64,000 bases of DNA. It comes from Margaritispora aquatica. Its lineage: Eukaryota; Ascomycota; Leotiomycetes; Helotiales; Discinellaceae. The stretch covers positions 820,340 through 884,339 of the forward strand of contig VJWN01000001.1 of the NCBI GenBank assembly GCA_007644065.1, read 5' to 3'. The notes beneath the pieces were generated by a model. That model saw only the letters and a list, made by a program, of their open reading frames with translations. It was not told where the DNA came from and did not search any database. Positions 22,940 to 35,600 of this stretch are shown piece after piece. Made by a program: the position numbers and the translations under genes. Position 1 is the stretch's first letter; the number at the start of each line of letters is the position of its first letter.

Positions 22940-24683
22940 ATGAGTGGGCCAATAGAGGCGCTTTACATCTATGATGAGCACAAGTATACATTCAGAATCA
23001 GAAACTACAACACACACTAATAGCCTGCCAGTCGCCCAATTCTCACCCACATTTATACCTCGAGACCACTTACAGCTGCCCAGCTTCTTCCACTGTATCT
23101 CGCACATCCACAACCGCGTCCAAGTCTAATATACTTGCCGAATACTTCACCTGCCACGCTCGTCTTCAGTCTCGAGCATGGAAATCTGCTGTTCCTCCTT
23201 ACCTCATCTTCGGAGCTTGAGCCACTGCTAGTCCTTGAGTTCCTACACAGAGTCGTTGATGTTTTAGAGGAGTTTGTTGGTTCACCATTGCTTTCTAGCA
23301 AGATAGAGAGCAATTATGAAGTGGTCGCCCAACTTTTGAACGAGATGTGCGATGCGGGCGCAGTGAGCACGACGGAACCAAATGCCTTGAGAGACTTAGT
23401 GGAAGTAGAAGGGTGGGTAGGGAAATTATTGGGTGGCATCAGTATCCCTGGGTATGTCTTACTTGTGGTATCTGAGAGAAGCATGAAGCTCATAACCAGC
23501 TAGGAAACCAGGATTCAATGCACCTTCGAGTTCCAACATGACAGCTATCTCCTCCGCAGGATCATTAGCAGCAAGCGCACCAGCTCTACCATGGAGGAGG
23601 GCAAACGTGCGGCATACCTCGAATGAACTATATGTTGATCTTGTCGAGACATTGACGGTCACTCTTGCGCCATCTGGCCGTCCTCTGGCAGCTTTTGCAA
23701 ACGGGACTATTGCTTTCACATCCAAGATATCTGGTGTACCCGACCTCTTGCTCAATTTATCAACACCATCAGGGAGCCAAAACATAAATGGCGTTATGGA
23801 ACTACCAGTGTTTCACCCGTGTGTTCGGCTAGGAAGGTGGCGGGAAAAGCCTGGAGAGTTGAGCTTCATTCCACCAGATGGGAGATTTGTGCTTGCCGGC
23901 TATGAGGTGAACTTACTACCTTTCCAGAATGGAAAGCTTGGCAACAACAGTGCCTCGAATCTGAAGTTACCAGTTAGTGTTGAAGTAAAGACATGTCTGG
24001 GTCCAACTGGCTCTGATTTCGAAGTAAGACTTTTTATAACGAAAGTATCTGGACATGGTAACTCTTCTTTGAGCGGGTCGGGGTCTAGAAGTGGGAATAG
24101 CCGTCCTGGTCCTCGAGGTGTCGGTGGTTTCGGCGGCAGTAATGCTGGCAACTCATCTAGTCCGATTCTTGAAGAGCTTGTCGTCACTATACCCTTACCG
24201 TCGGAAGTACGAAATCTCTCTGAAGTGCGAGCAAGTAGAGGGGAAACGACCTACAGTCCTGGAGGAGGTCAGATTGAATGGCATATACCTGCTAAAGAAG
24301 CTGTCACGGGAGGAGCGACTCTGAGGTGTACGGTGGCGGGACCTTTTAATGAAGAAGATGACTTTGAGGCCAATGGGTTTTCTTTGGATGGTCGTTACGA
24401 CTATGAAGAAACACCATATCAAAACGAGACAGCAGCCAAGCCCGATAAATCAAACGAGACCATCGAACAGAAGGATGCCAAAAAGATGGCCCAGAACAAG
24501 ATCTTAATGCCGAGTTCCGCATTGGTCAGCTTTTCTGTAAAGGGATGGTTAGCTTCGGGAATCAAGGTAGAATCTCTTATCATTGACACAAGGAAAAGTC
24601 GTGGCCTAGGGGAGGGTGTTAAGCCCTACAAAGGGGTGAAGTACTTAACAGTGAGCAGGAGTGGAATTGAGGCTAGATGTTAA
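22940..24683 (+). CDS. APM3: AP-3 adaptor complex mu subunit
   Basis: Medium chain of the AP-3 adaptor, which binds tyrosine sorting signals for Golgi-to-vacuole transport. Exons 22940-22983 (44 nt), 23032-23451 and 23504-24683 give 547 residues. The N-terminal longin-like part starts MSGPIEALYIYDEHN and, across intron 1, RPILTHIYTSRPLTAAQLLP; the acceptor CTGCCAG is chosen because the nearer AATAG breaks the frame. EPLLVLEFLHRVVDVLEEF is the conserved mu N-domain. The mu-homology domain begins NELYVDLVETLTVTLAPSG and includes GVPDLLLNLS, FIPPDGRFVLAGYEV, IEWHIPAKE and the last strand GVKYLTVSRSGIEARC. An insertion rich in Gly/Ser (about residues 340-375) separates two strands of that domain. 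Confidence 0.92.
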
Positions 24684-25279
24684 GCAGCTGCATTTCAATA
24701 GATGGGGCGTCAAGGATTGGGACATAGCATATTTGGCGCAATGGGACATACTTTTGATGTCGGAGCGAAGGATTGATGTGAGCTGGGTTGTCTAAAGCTC
24801 ATGTGATGCGGAGATACTGGTCAAAGACATTTAAAAACAATCAAACGAGACTAGGCTTGCAAAAGAATCTTTTGTATTTGTCGAGGAGCATTTGGAGCCA
24901 TATGTTCTGAAAGTCGTCGATAGGATCTTTTGGAATTCCAATCAAGCTGAGCTCTAGTGCCAATAAATCTCGAAAGCAAAATCCAAATCACATAAAAATC
25001 CAAACCGTACACTATTACTTACCACCAAATGCACAGTCCATCGTCTCAACAACATAACCTCCCTCCACATAATTCGCTTATTTTCTCGATCCTCACTAAT
25101 TTATTCTTTTTCAGAATTCGCAAACATAAGGTACCATACATGCATGCTGACGTATCTCACCTGCCTCAAACACAACATCATCACCAGTTAATCCTCTTAC
25201 TCTCATTTTGGGCACCATGCCAGGCGCCAATGTGTGGACATGTCCTCCACTACCAAGTCGATTCTGGCAATGCCGAGGA
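24684..25279. other. Intergenic between convergent AP-3 mu and serine-rich gene
   Basis: 0.6 kb of 3' flanks. A long antisense open frame begins here and runs into the next gene, but its composition is that of an antisense shadow. Nothing else seen. Confidence 0.5.
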
Positions 25280-26316
25280 TTACTCCCAGTCATCGCTCTT
25301 CTTTAGGGTTGAAGAGGCTTTGGTTGACGAGGACTTGGAAGATGAGGACTTGACTGAGGAAGCTTTCGACGAAGAGGCTTTTGGAAGGCAAGGGACAGCA
25401 GGCAGTCGTTCGATGGTGGTGTCTCTCCACTGGCCTGGCACAGAATTTTCCTCCTCAGCTTTCGATACCTCAGGCTGTGGTGCAGCTGGGAGCTGTGCCG
25501 CCTCGTATCCCGGTAGTTCTCTGCTTCTCAACGATGAGTTTTGGTCCTCGCTCACTGTTGGAAGGCGAGTTCTCGCGAAGTGTCGATCATCTGTCCTCAA
25601 CCGAGGACAATGAGCTCCTGAATCTGAATCTGGTGATCTTCGACCTGGAATTCTGAAAACGCGCCGTTCCTCGACAACAACGTAAGAGGTTTCTTTCCGA
25701 GAATATTGGGAGTCTGATGCCCTCCAAGTACTTGAAAGGGATGGTTGATCTTTAGGTGATACATAGCTGATGTTCCGAGAGATATGGGTCGGGGTGCCAT
25801 ACATATCGTCACTTCGCTTGAACTCCATCAATGCATCATGGAAACTCTTCAATTTTGGGAAGTCTTTTAGTTCAGGCCGGGTTCTGTGATTTACTAGAAG
25901 GAAGTAATTGTTAGTATCTTGAGAACCAAGCTGTCGAATGCAGTTGTAAATCAGCTTCAACAAGGTAAGCTAACTTCCAACTCCTCGAGTATACCCAAAA
26001 ACTAGAGCAAATAGTCTCCATTTATATGCTTCTCGTCAAAGAGTAAGAGGCGGTACAGGATCTCAGTAGCTAGAAGTAACTCACTTAGGAAACCCAAGCG
26101 ATTGAACATAACCGAATCTGTTGTCGTGCATGTTTCGCATCTGCATGAGCGCTGTTGGCCATTCTCACTACCCGTTTGTTCAGAGTAGGAAGAATCTCTT
26201 GAACTCTGACTGCCATGACCACCATTGAGGCTTCCTGCCCGAGCAGCATAGAGCTTGGAGAAGTTTTTCTTTTGACTATGATCACCAGAGCTACTGGAGC
26301 TGCGAATTTTCCCCAT
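25280..26316 (-). CDS. Serine-rich protein, unrecognised
   Basis: Probable exons 26316-26085 and 25893-25280, giving 281 residues. The splice joins LGFL to INHRTRPELKDFPKL; the acceptor is well supported by a GATACTAAC branch sequence 17 nt before CTTCTAG, while the 191-nt intron is long and an additional small exon inside it cannot be excluded. The N-terminus is basic and Ser-rich (MGKIRSSSSSGDHSQKKNF) with a CRCETC cysteine motif near residue 60. The middle contains RRVFRIPGRR and Arg/Pro-rich stretches; the C-terminus is a repetitive Lys/Ala/Ser tail (KASSSKASSVKSSSSK...) ending KKSDDWE. No signal peptide, membrane segment or known domain seen. Possibly a lineage-restricted, largely disordered protein; function unknown. 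Confidence 0.6.
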
Positions 26317-28530
26317 CTTGAGAGTGTAGAGGGTTGAAATCTCTCTCAATTAAGTTGGTTTTTGATATGTGGCTGGGTTGTCTTGGCTCTGGATATTTAT
26401 GCTGTTTCTGCGAGCTTGTTGGTGCTCATGTGTCATAGGTCACGGTATTGATTTTATGGGACATATGGAACATGAGAACAGGCTAGATGACGAATTAGAG
26501 CATGGGATGGCAAGTTTGAATATCTTGTTGAGTCGTAAGTCTCCTGATTGAGGTGGGTGGTTGACTCTGTCATTCACTCATCACACTTCGTTTTCGTTTT
26601 GCTGGTCATGAACCCATATCGTCAAACTTAAACTCAAGTTAAAATTTTGGCCTTGAGTTCGTGGAACAGCTTTTAAACATATTAACAGTGATTATAGCTT
26701 GAGATTGAATCAAAATAACACTGTGCAAGGAAAGAAACCCCGTGGACATAGAACCCATCATTTTCCTACAGTTACCAAGATATCTTAATCCAAATGACCA
26801 ACAGCAAACTGTCGCGTTCAGTTAAATATTGAATTCTCATCTTCCACCACATGGAACCAACCAGCATATAAGCACATCTCACTTGGTCAGGTCAAGGTGG
26901 TTCAATAGTCAACACACTAGCCTCAAATCGACAACACGTCTTCGCCAACCGAACTCGATAATCGCGTCAGCTCATCTACGACTTCAACAATTCGTACTTT
27001 CAGAATTCCCGTCCGGTGGGGTTTCTACGGAATAGCTTATACCTTGTATGGGCTATTCCCGAGTTTTGCCATTTTGTTCAACCTCTGTCTGACCTTTTGT
27101 CATCTACCATACTGCGATATAATAAAGTCAGTCACCTAAGGCTGTTCAGTTTTTTTCGAAATGACTTTTACTTTTACGTATTCGATTTTCGAGTCCTCTT
27201 TGATTATATGCTGTACAAAAGATAATATGACAATAAAAGAAACAACAATGAGGCTATATAAAAAAATCTACCACTATATATTTACCAACCAAAGGAGTAA
27301 AGATTATTAGAACAGAGATATTATTAGATTAATATAACCAGCAAACATCTAAAGCACTAAAATATGCCATGATAACAAATACCCGCGGGTTCATGCTTGA
27401 ATTAGTTCGACTTCAGATCTCTCAAATGAGTAACATCGCCATCCTTCGCTTAATGACCCTTTCTGACTCTGCAGAAATATACTCAATACCAATCGATATC
27501 TCGACTAAAACGTAGATTGACCTTATTACTAGAGAAAAATAATAACGCTGCTAACGAAAGCTTTATTGTAGACACTGCCGCACGCTTTCAAACAGCTGCC
27601 TAGTCTTCCTTGCATCACCTGTAAGATTACAAATCGCAGTCGTGAAAACAAGCTTCCACTCACATCGACACTTAGATCAAATCTTACCTTACCTTGCTTT
27701 AAGTCCCGCGCCTTCCCACCACGCTAGTGGTAAAGCTAAAATAAGATTACCCTACATCAAATTGAGATGACCGACTTTTGAGTTCCGATTTCTAGTCACA
27801 CATCCATTTAGTAGATCGCCATCTGGTTACCCTTGCTTGACTGCCATTCATGACACACATTCAAGGATCCATCGAGTATGAGGATCAAGCAGCAAACTAA
27901 GTACAAAACAGATGAGATTTCATACCTCAGGACAGAGCTAACAGCTGCATAAGTAGTAATCATAAGTCCAGTCTAGATCGAAGCACCTGGGAGTTACGGC
28001 CGACTGGGTACTTACTTCGTCCAGGGCTCAGAGCACCATATCGTCCCCACACGGCCGAAGACGTGGGCTACGTTCCTTGCGCCTATCTGATAGACTCCAT
28101 AGTGAGAAAATTGGGAACGAAAACTTGATCTTCTTGGAGGTGCTGAAGTAGGGGAAAGTCAGCGTGGCTCAATCCAAACAGAACTGCTCCGTATGGGAGA
28201 CTACGAAGTCACTGGAAACAAGCGAGAGTAGAGACTTCTCCAGGATTGAAGAAAAGTAAAATATAACAGCAAGCAATGAGAGTGACCAGATAATCAATAC
28301 ATCTCATGCAGCAAAATATCTGAAAACACGCGCAAATAATGCTAAAGTCTAATATTTCTACAAAAACATACCAATCAGATATGTTCTCTCTTGATTCCTG
28401 CATCCAAGCAATGTCGTTTCCAACCCCCAGGACACTTGTCTTTACCCTTTAAACACCATATTCTGCTTATTCTAACATAAGCAGACACTAGAACTTCTAG
28501 TGCTTGATGCCTGCACTACCACATCCCTCA
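26317..28530. other. 2.2 kb gene-poor, partly AT-rich interval
   Basis: Lies between the start of the serine-rich gene and the 3' end of OSH3. The part from about 27040 to 27560 is visibly AT-rich (runs such as TATAAAAAAATC, TATATATTT), unlike its neighbours, and no reading frame there resembles a gene. 27560-28450 returns to ordinary composition but contains only short open frames. I see no terminal repeats, tRNA or transposase motif. It may be a decayed repeat, but nothing proves that. Confidence 0.45.
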
Positions 28531-31500
28531 TCAATCCAGTGACAGAATATCCTCTATCCCAGTCCAGTTGCCTTTTGCCCGTTCCTCCCAGTATCCTTCC
28601 TTCCCAGCCTTCAACTTCCATACCTCCTCACCCTCATCACCACCTTCTACTCGCACAAACCAGCGCGGGCGATGCATCTCGCCAGCATCCTCTTTTTCTT
28701 TCCTTCTCACTCGTTGCTTCTCCTCGAGTATTGCCTTCCATTTTTCTGCATCATCCAAATCACCTTGCTCGTGGGCCCGCTGATCAGGCCTTAGACGCGA
28801 GTCCGTGGGAGGTAATTTGCCCTTCTCAATTTCTGTAATCTCGTTTAAGCTTGCTGCAAATGTAGTGAGGCCATAAGTTTGCGCCGCATTGGTAACTAGC
28901 GAGCCTACACGCCATATCTCAGCACCCGGAGTCTTTCCACCATCCTTGATTTTCAGATGCGTGGTCCAGGTACCGATCAAACCAATGCCAGTCGATGCGC
29001 CATCTGGACCATAAGTCTCGACCTCAACATCTTCGCTTCGTCCACTAAACATACCCTTAGTCTTAAATTCAATAGATGCTTTGGCGCTAGTGGTTTCATT
29101 GACGACAGACATCCCTCCCACAGGCTCAACATACTTCTCGCCCATGACAATATTTCGCAAAAAAGCAGTGGTGACATTCCAACTGTAGAACTCATCCCCG
29201 CCTCCGACGAGATGCAATACCACTCTTACACGGCCTTCGGTTGTTAGCTCGGCGCTTTTACCCCAGAACTTTTGGCTAGGTGCCGGAGACTGGCTTAGAG
29301 ACCAGCTTGAGGAATCGGCTTGGATAGCCATTCTGACTGGACGATGACAGACTTTCTCGACGAGCAATCTCATGCCACCAGGGTGCTCATTTTCTGTTCT
29401 CACTAGCTCAAATGTCTCTCCCAACATGGGGTTGAAAGGTTTCCTAATTGATCGCTCCTTGGCTCTGTTGATACTGAACTGCGACACAGCAAAGGCTGTA
29501 ACATACAGCAGGCGTTGAGTGGGGGACTTTTGAGAAGCGGCTTTATCCAGAAGATCTGAGTATTCCATCTGTTCTGCAACACGCTGGAGTAATGAAGTTG
29601 GCTCATTTGCACTGACTGGCATGCTGATTGTGCTCAGATCTTTACCGACATTCTTGCGTACAAACCCGATCAAACTTGGTGGTAGTACTGTCGCTGCTGG
29701 GACTGCTTTCCGACGGCTCACGTCCAAATTTATAGGCAATGGATCTAAAGATTTTGGCTTGGTAGGAAAGAGGGATGTAGAACCGTTCAGATGTGCTGTT
29801 GGTTCTTGGTCCTCTGCAGATGAGAGAGAAGAAGCGTCGGTAATGAACTCATCTTCTGCTTCTGAAGGGAGAGACTGTCCGTCGTTTCGATGATCGATCA
29901 TCAGCAGTTGAGATCGGTCAAGGATGCCTGGCTCAGCATCGAAGAATTCTCCTGTAGATGTAGAGTCAATACTGTTCCTGGAAGTAGCAGTTTTCGGAGC
30001 TGCCATTCTCCGTCGCTTGCTTTTGGTCAGCAGCGTAGAGAAATCCGCTAGCACCTTGTCCAAATCGTTCAATAGTGATGTACAATGATCATGGATATTG
30101 GTTTCCTCCTGCATTGATTTTCTGTGTCCCCTCCTCGACGATGACGATGATAATTGGCCGGTAGCTGAAATCGTTGTAACCGTTGTGGGAGCAGGTACAG
30201 CAAGTTGTGAATTGATGGCTCTTTGCATCATCTGAGGAGTGTTCGGAGTACTTGATTTTCGCTTCCAGAATGGTCTTTTCTGAGCCTCTTGAGGAGGACC
30301 AAAGTAGTCGCTACCTTCTTCAGGATTCGGGCTGCCACTTGAAGGGCCAGGTGTGAGTCCGAGACCGGCTAGTGTCAATCGTTTTGACGCTCCGGGAGCA
30401 GTATCTTTGGACAACCTTCGGACTGCATCACGAGTGCCAACAATTCGGCTTACCAGGGCCTCAACTTGTTCCCACTCCTGTTCTTCTTCTTGACTAGATG
30501 GTAAAGCTGGCGAAAGCATGGTCCGTACACGAAGAAGCTCGGGTGATGGAGTCGCGGTTGAATCAGTCTCAATAGCTCCTCTAGCGGAATTGCTGGCTTT
30601 CTCGAGAGCTTTCGTCCAATCGTCGAAATCCTTTGCGTTTCCAGCTTTAAGATGCCATACTTCGGCTCCTGAATCGATACTAATCTCTCTCCTTCGTTCA
30701 TCGGCAGCAATAGCAGCTAGACTCAGCGGGATGGCGCCTCGCAGTGCGGAAGAATTTCGACTGTAATAGTATGAAAGGGTGCAAGACTGAAAATCCAAGG
30801 AGAAAAACCTCCTAGCATAGCCCTGACCCCTCTTCCGTCGTCTTTTGGATAGAACACCAACATGATATGTTGGGACCGCATTATCACTGTCGTTTCGCCC
30901 GAGAATCGAATTTCCTCTGCTCCCATTAATGCCTAGTGCTAAGTGACTTTGTAAGCTGTCTACAGAGTCCGATGCTTGTGCGTTTATCTTTGGGCTCGGG
31001 TGTCTCCCAATGCCTCCAATCCCAGTTGTGCCCATTGAGGGGGGAAGTTGTTGTAGATGGTGGGTCGCATGTGGAGGGGCGTTTGAGGGGTATGTCAAGA
31101 GCACAAAGGTAGCTGTTTTGGATAATTGCTTAGAGAAGGTGTTGTCGAAGATGAGTCCATACATCCCGCCCTGGCCGGTAGTTATAGCATATGTTCCCAT
31201 TGAGACCTTGTCTGCCTCGCACTTTCCATGCCATTGTATTGAGATGAACCCCTTTGCCCGTAGTTGCTCCTGCGCTGTAGATTGTTCGTTCCGTGCTGTA
31301 GAATTCTTCCTTTCCCTCCCTCCCACAGAGTCAAGCTGGAGGAGAGTAGGTGTTGCATCGTCCACGATGGGCGCTCCAGCATTGTTGGCTCCAGGATGCT
31401 TGAATATGCCAAAGTTGCTGACACGTTGTTAGAATATATGTCTCTGCTACGAAGTCAATCCACATACATTGACTTCTTGTGCGGCTGGACACTCCATGAT

Positions 31501-31629
31501 ATAGTGTGTCCTTCCTCAACCTTGACCCAGCGGACAATATAAGACTGCTTGCATTAGCTCTTGGTCTTGTCATACGAAGAGAACCTTGCATACTTTGCTG
31601 TGAATTTCGAGTTGCTCTAAGCCTGCCAT
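28531..31629 (-). CDS. OSH3: Oxysterol-binding protein-related protein, OSH3 type
   Basis: Lipid-transfer/PI4P-sensing protein at ER-plasma membrane contact sites. Exons 31629-31594 (36 nt), 31544-31468 and 31417-28531 give 999 residues. Exon 1 encodes MAGLEQLEIHSK, which then joins SYIVRWVKVEEGHTISWSVQ, the GOLD-domain start seen in fungal Osh3. Further along: a PH domain around residues 222-312 (HVGVLSKRRRKRGQGYARRFF ... WTKALEKA), a near-canonical FFAT motif EFFDAEP at about 528-534 for binding ER-resident VAP/Scs2, and the lipid-binding ORD from about 620 with NEPTSLLQRVAEQMEYSDLL and FNPMLGETFEL. The ORP signature reads EKVCHRPV (about 725-732) rather than EQVSHHPP. The C-terminus has DSRLRPDQRAHEQGDLDDAEKWK, the usual ORD end. 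Domain order GOLD-PH-FFAT-ORD identifies the Osh3 class. Confidence 0.93.
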
Positions 31630-32697
31630 TGCGCAGCAGAGTGAGGCCTGCCGGCGCACAAGATCTTAATTGCTGCAAAGCTCGAGTCAGTGAATTGGTG
31701 ATGTTTCTCGCTTTGAAGATCGTCCTGGATTGGGCCGTCCGGCAGTATGAACCCAATTGGGGGATGTTCACAAGGGCCTTGAGGTACAACAGCTATTCGA
31801 ATTGTTTGCGTGAGCTCAGGTTATCATCATATTCGTTAAATTATTCAGTCCACGGTTGCTGTAAGACCTTGGCCTAGAGACAGAATTTAGCTATAAACAA
31901 TGGCTGGCAGTGCAATATGTACGCGGAAGCTGACAGGTATTCGGGGACCGGTGCGGGTGCCCAGATTACGTAGGGTGTAGGCGTACTTTCAGAACAGGGT
32001 CGTGAATATAGAGATCTAGAATCATGAATGAGGGACTTCAAAAGCAGGGAAATGAAAGGTAAAAGTTTATCCAGTTCCTTGTGAAGCAGTGCTAATGTTT
32101 TTGTGAAAAGGACAACGTGGGTTCAGTCTGCGCCTATTGTTTATATTTTTTGGAACTAGGAAAGGAGTCGCTTCTTATACTCACAGGCTGACACGGAACC
32201 TTTTAAGGCTGAGATCAGCCCTACGGTACAGCCAATATTTACAGTATTATTATCGAAAGAATATTTGCTTCGAGCGGTCCTACCATGCAAAACTACCTAC
32301 CGTAGTGGCTTCGCTGACGATGATGATCCGCACCAAGACCGAAACACCGAGTGCTTCGTACCTTCGTATGTCGTAAAATGTATGGTCCTGTCGTATTGCA
32401 GTTGACACCTGCCAGGGATCTTTCAATTCAGCAAACAGAGCTGCAACTATGAATATCAAAAAGGGCTTCAATCTCAATGCCGAGCGTGTGATCAGATTAC
32501 TATGGAGGCGCCCTCCTCAACGCCATTTTCCTCCCTATCTAGGGATGGGTAGATGCGCCTTTGCAACTGTAGACCCCAATGAATGCACCCGTTGCTCGAT
32601 GTTTCTACCGCGAAATACTTTTGATACATAATATGGAGGAAGATTGCTAGCATCATCTTCAACTCCTTCCCCCAGGCCCCCTATATAACATTCAAGA
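31630..32697 (-). other. Intergenic: OSH3 promoter and SPT6 3' flank
   Basis: 1.07 kb between two leftward genes. No convincing coding sequence or repeat; two short TTTTAAGGCTGAG / AGCC stretches near 32200 look incidental. Confidence 0.5.
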
Positions 32698-35600
32698 TCA
32701 TCTCCTGCCTAGCTCGCTCCCGATACGCAGCTTAAACCCGTTGCATAGGGCTCGCATGTCTGGGAAAGCATTCTTCATTAGCTCAAATGCCATTGGGACG
32801 ACCCGCACCGGCCAAGAGTTGACACGTGCTTGTTTTCCAGCTTTGAAGCAAATAAAGAAGTATCCTGGATGTTTTGGATCCAGGCAGAAAGCGTAGACAG
32901 AACGCTTCGGGTTGGCTTCTGTGTATGTAGTCAACCATGTTTCTAGAAGTATATGTTAGTTTCTGTAGAACAAATAGACTGCGTGTACACGGAGCTTACC
33001 TGTGTCTGCCTTGCTTCCCGATTGAAACTTCTCATGTTGTGTCATTTCGACCACTTTCTTTGCCATTGCTTTGACATGATCGACGATCAATTCGTCAAGA
33101 TCGCTGTAGGTGTACTTGCCACCAATACGGAGAGATTTTCCAACAGAGAATTCGTTGTCCTTCTGAAGCTCTAGAACATCAATGTGTTGGTAGACACCGT
33201 CGGCCACTTTCCAAGTAACGGCGAGATGGTCGTTACCTTTCGACGAAGGTCGAATGACAGCATCACCAGGGGCTTGTGAACCGAGATACTCTTCTGCTTG
33301 AGTAGCATTAAAGGGCTTGAAGAGTGGGTGTTTGACTACTCTCTGTGTGCGTCCCGTTGTTTTGTCTTTCTCTTGCAGATCCTCCTTGTCTTTAGCCTCA
33401 AGAGCAGAGTCCCAGGTGCCGTATTCGTGATCGACCCGGCGGCGATAAGGATGCTTCAATGAGTCTGCCCGAAGTGAAAGTTTTGCTGAGAAGTTTGGAC
33501 GGTCAAGTTGAAGGATCTTGGCTTGAGCAGTCTGGCCTTGTGCAAACAAGCGATTAAGTGGTATATCCGGAATGTCAGAACCTTCATTCTGTTCAACCCG
33601 GCCTTCCATCCCAGAATCAAGCTTTACAATGACGAAGTCATCTTTGACGACTCTAATGTTTACAGGAACGATCATCCCTTCGCAAAGCGACTCTGCTGTT
33701 TCTCCGCTCAGCATTGTAAACACCTCATCTGATGAGAGAATGTAGAAATTTCTTCTCAGCTCTTCGTATGGAGCCTGGAGCTCAGCACGGATGGTTTCCA
33801 GAGTCGCACGTTTTCGTTGGTTGTAATTTGTCTCCAGTTGTTCGGCATACTCTTCCAGAATCAAGTCGTTGACCTTTTCTGTTTCATCATCCTTGATGAG
33901 TTTGCGAACAATGGCACCAGGCCCTCCCTCATCAACCTCCGCCTTGACATCTTCTTCGTCCAACTCTAGAGCATCGGCTGCCATCTTGCGACCCAACTCA
34001 TAATCTTCGGGATGAACTCGAGTGTTGTCAAGATAATCGGAGGTAGGACTTGCGGCGTCATATTCAATTAGTAGAAAGCTGGCACAATTGTTCCAAACTC
34101 TTGGTCCCACCACAGGCATCTTGTTGCTATCAGGATCACCAACAAGCTCTTCTCTGGTATTTACTACGCCCCCGTTTTGGTTGATTGTCTTCAAAACCGC
34201 AGTTGCCTTTCTTGGTCCTAAACCGCAAACATATGGGAGCAGGGTAGCGGTGTAGGAGCTGGCAATAGCTTCATTAATATCCACACCACATAAGTTGACC
34301 ATGTCCACCATGGCTGTCTCGAGTTGCTTGCGGAGTTTTTCGGCTGGCAGAAGTTGCTGACAAGGATGGAATTGCAGAGAAATAATGTCTTTTCCTAGGG
34401 CTGCATACTCTTTCATGGGGCTCTGTAAATACTTGGCCAAGCCCACGCAATATCTCGAGAGAGACCCGAGCCCAGGATGTTCTAGAATAGCACGTGGACT
34501 ATCTTTATAGAGTCTGGCAACCTCGTCATTGACCACAACCACCTCAAGAGGTTTGCTTTGGTCATCTTCGTTATCCAGGTCATCAGAATCTGCACCACGT
34601 AATCCTCGTTCAGCAACTAGATCTTTGATTGTGACGATCAATCTATGTGTGTCGACAGAAAATCCACTGATCCCAAGAACGTCGGGTTTTCGTCGTTGGA
34701 CCAGTTCAACAAATGCATCGCGTGCTCGAGAGTCACGAGTAAGATTGTCGAACTTGCCGTGCTCCAAAACACGTCCGTCTTCTTCAACCCATGCCCAAGC
34801 AACAGGGTCTCGACCCGGATCTCCATTGCCATTTGAAAGAGCCAGTACTCGAGGCACTGTTCCAAGGACCATGCCCTCTGGTTGATATGGCGCCTGATCA
34901 AGTTTCCGAGAATATTCCTCTCGGCAAATCTTGAGAATGGAATCTTGACATTCCGTTCTCATGCTCTCCTTGACACCCTTTGTAATCAAGCGTTCTAGCT
35001 TTGGAAATACTAAATCAAGAACCTTTTGCCGTTCATCATTCCAAGCATCAGCGAGTTCGCTGTAGTTGTCAGACACAAAATCCGCATGAAGCTGCCTCCT
35101 GAACTCTCCTGGATTCTGCAACATAACTTTCACCTCAATCAGTCCCTCATCCTCAGCCTGCAGCATCTTCAGAAACATTTCTGGTTTGTTGGCGATATCC
35201 TCAAATCTCTGGTTCTTGAGGTATTTGAGTTCGTAATAAGGATGCTGCTCATCTATTTTCTTGAGGCCTTTTTCTGTCCGGTGACAATTGACAACGCCCA
35301 TAATATAGTAACTCATCCGAAAGTGCTTTCGCATATATGGGTTAACGAAAAGTTCCTCAGCGAACATTTGACGTGCGGCCGCCAAAACCTGCTCACCAGT
35401 GCTGAACTCGCTGTCCGTGGTAAGAGAATCTGCGTAATCAATTGGAGCAGAAGAGAAATCTTCAGTATACTGTTTTCGACCATCCCGGAGTGCGTTGCGC
35501 GCGAGTTGACTGGGAGTAATTCCATAAGCTCGAACCAGGTTGTATGCTTTGCCTTTCCTGATGCGATCAAAGATAGATGATTTTCCTCCTGGGCGCTTCT

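Noticed and set aside
25029..25613. 194-codon plus frame between AP-3 mu and the serine-rich gene
   Set aside because: Most of it is antisense to the serine-rich gene, which has better splice and composition support on the other strand.
26317..28530. tRNA, 5S rRNA or CRISPR-like array in the gene-poor interval
   Set aside because: I found no paired A-box/B-box words, no 5S-like sequence and no regularly spaced repeats.
35026..35580. 184-codon plus frame inside SPT6
   Set aside because: Antisense shadow of a highly conserved coding exon.
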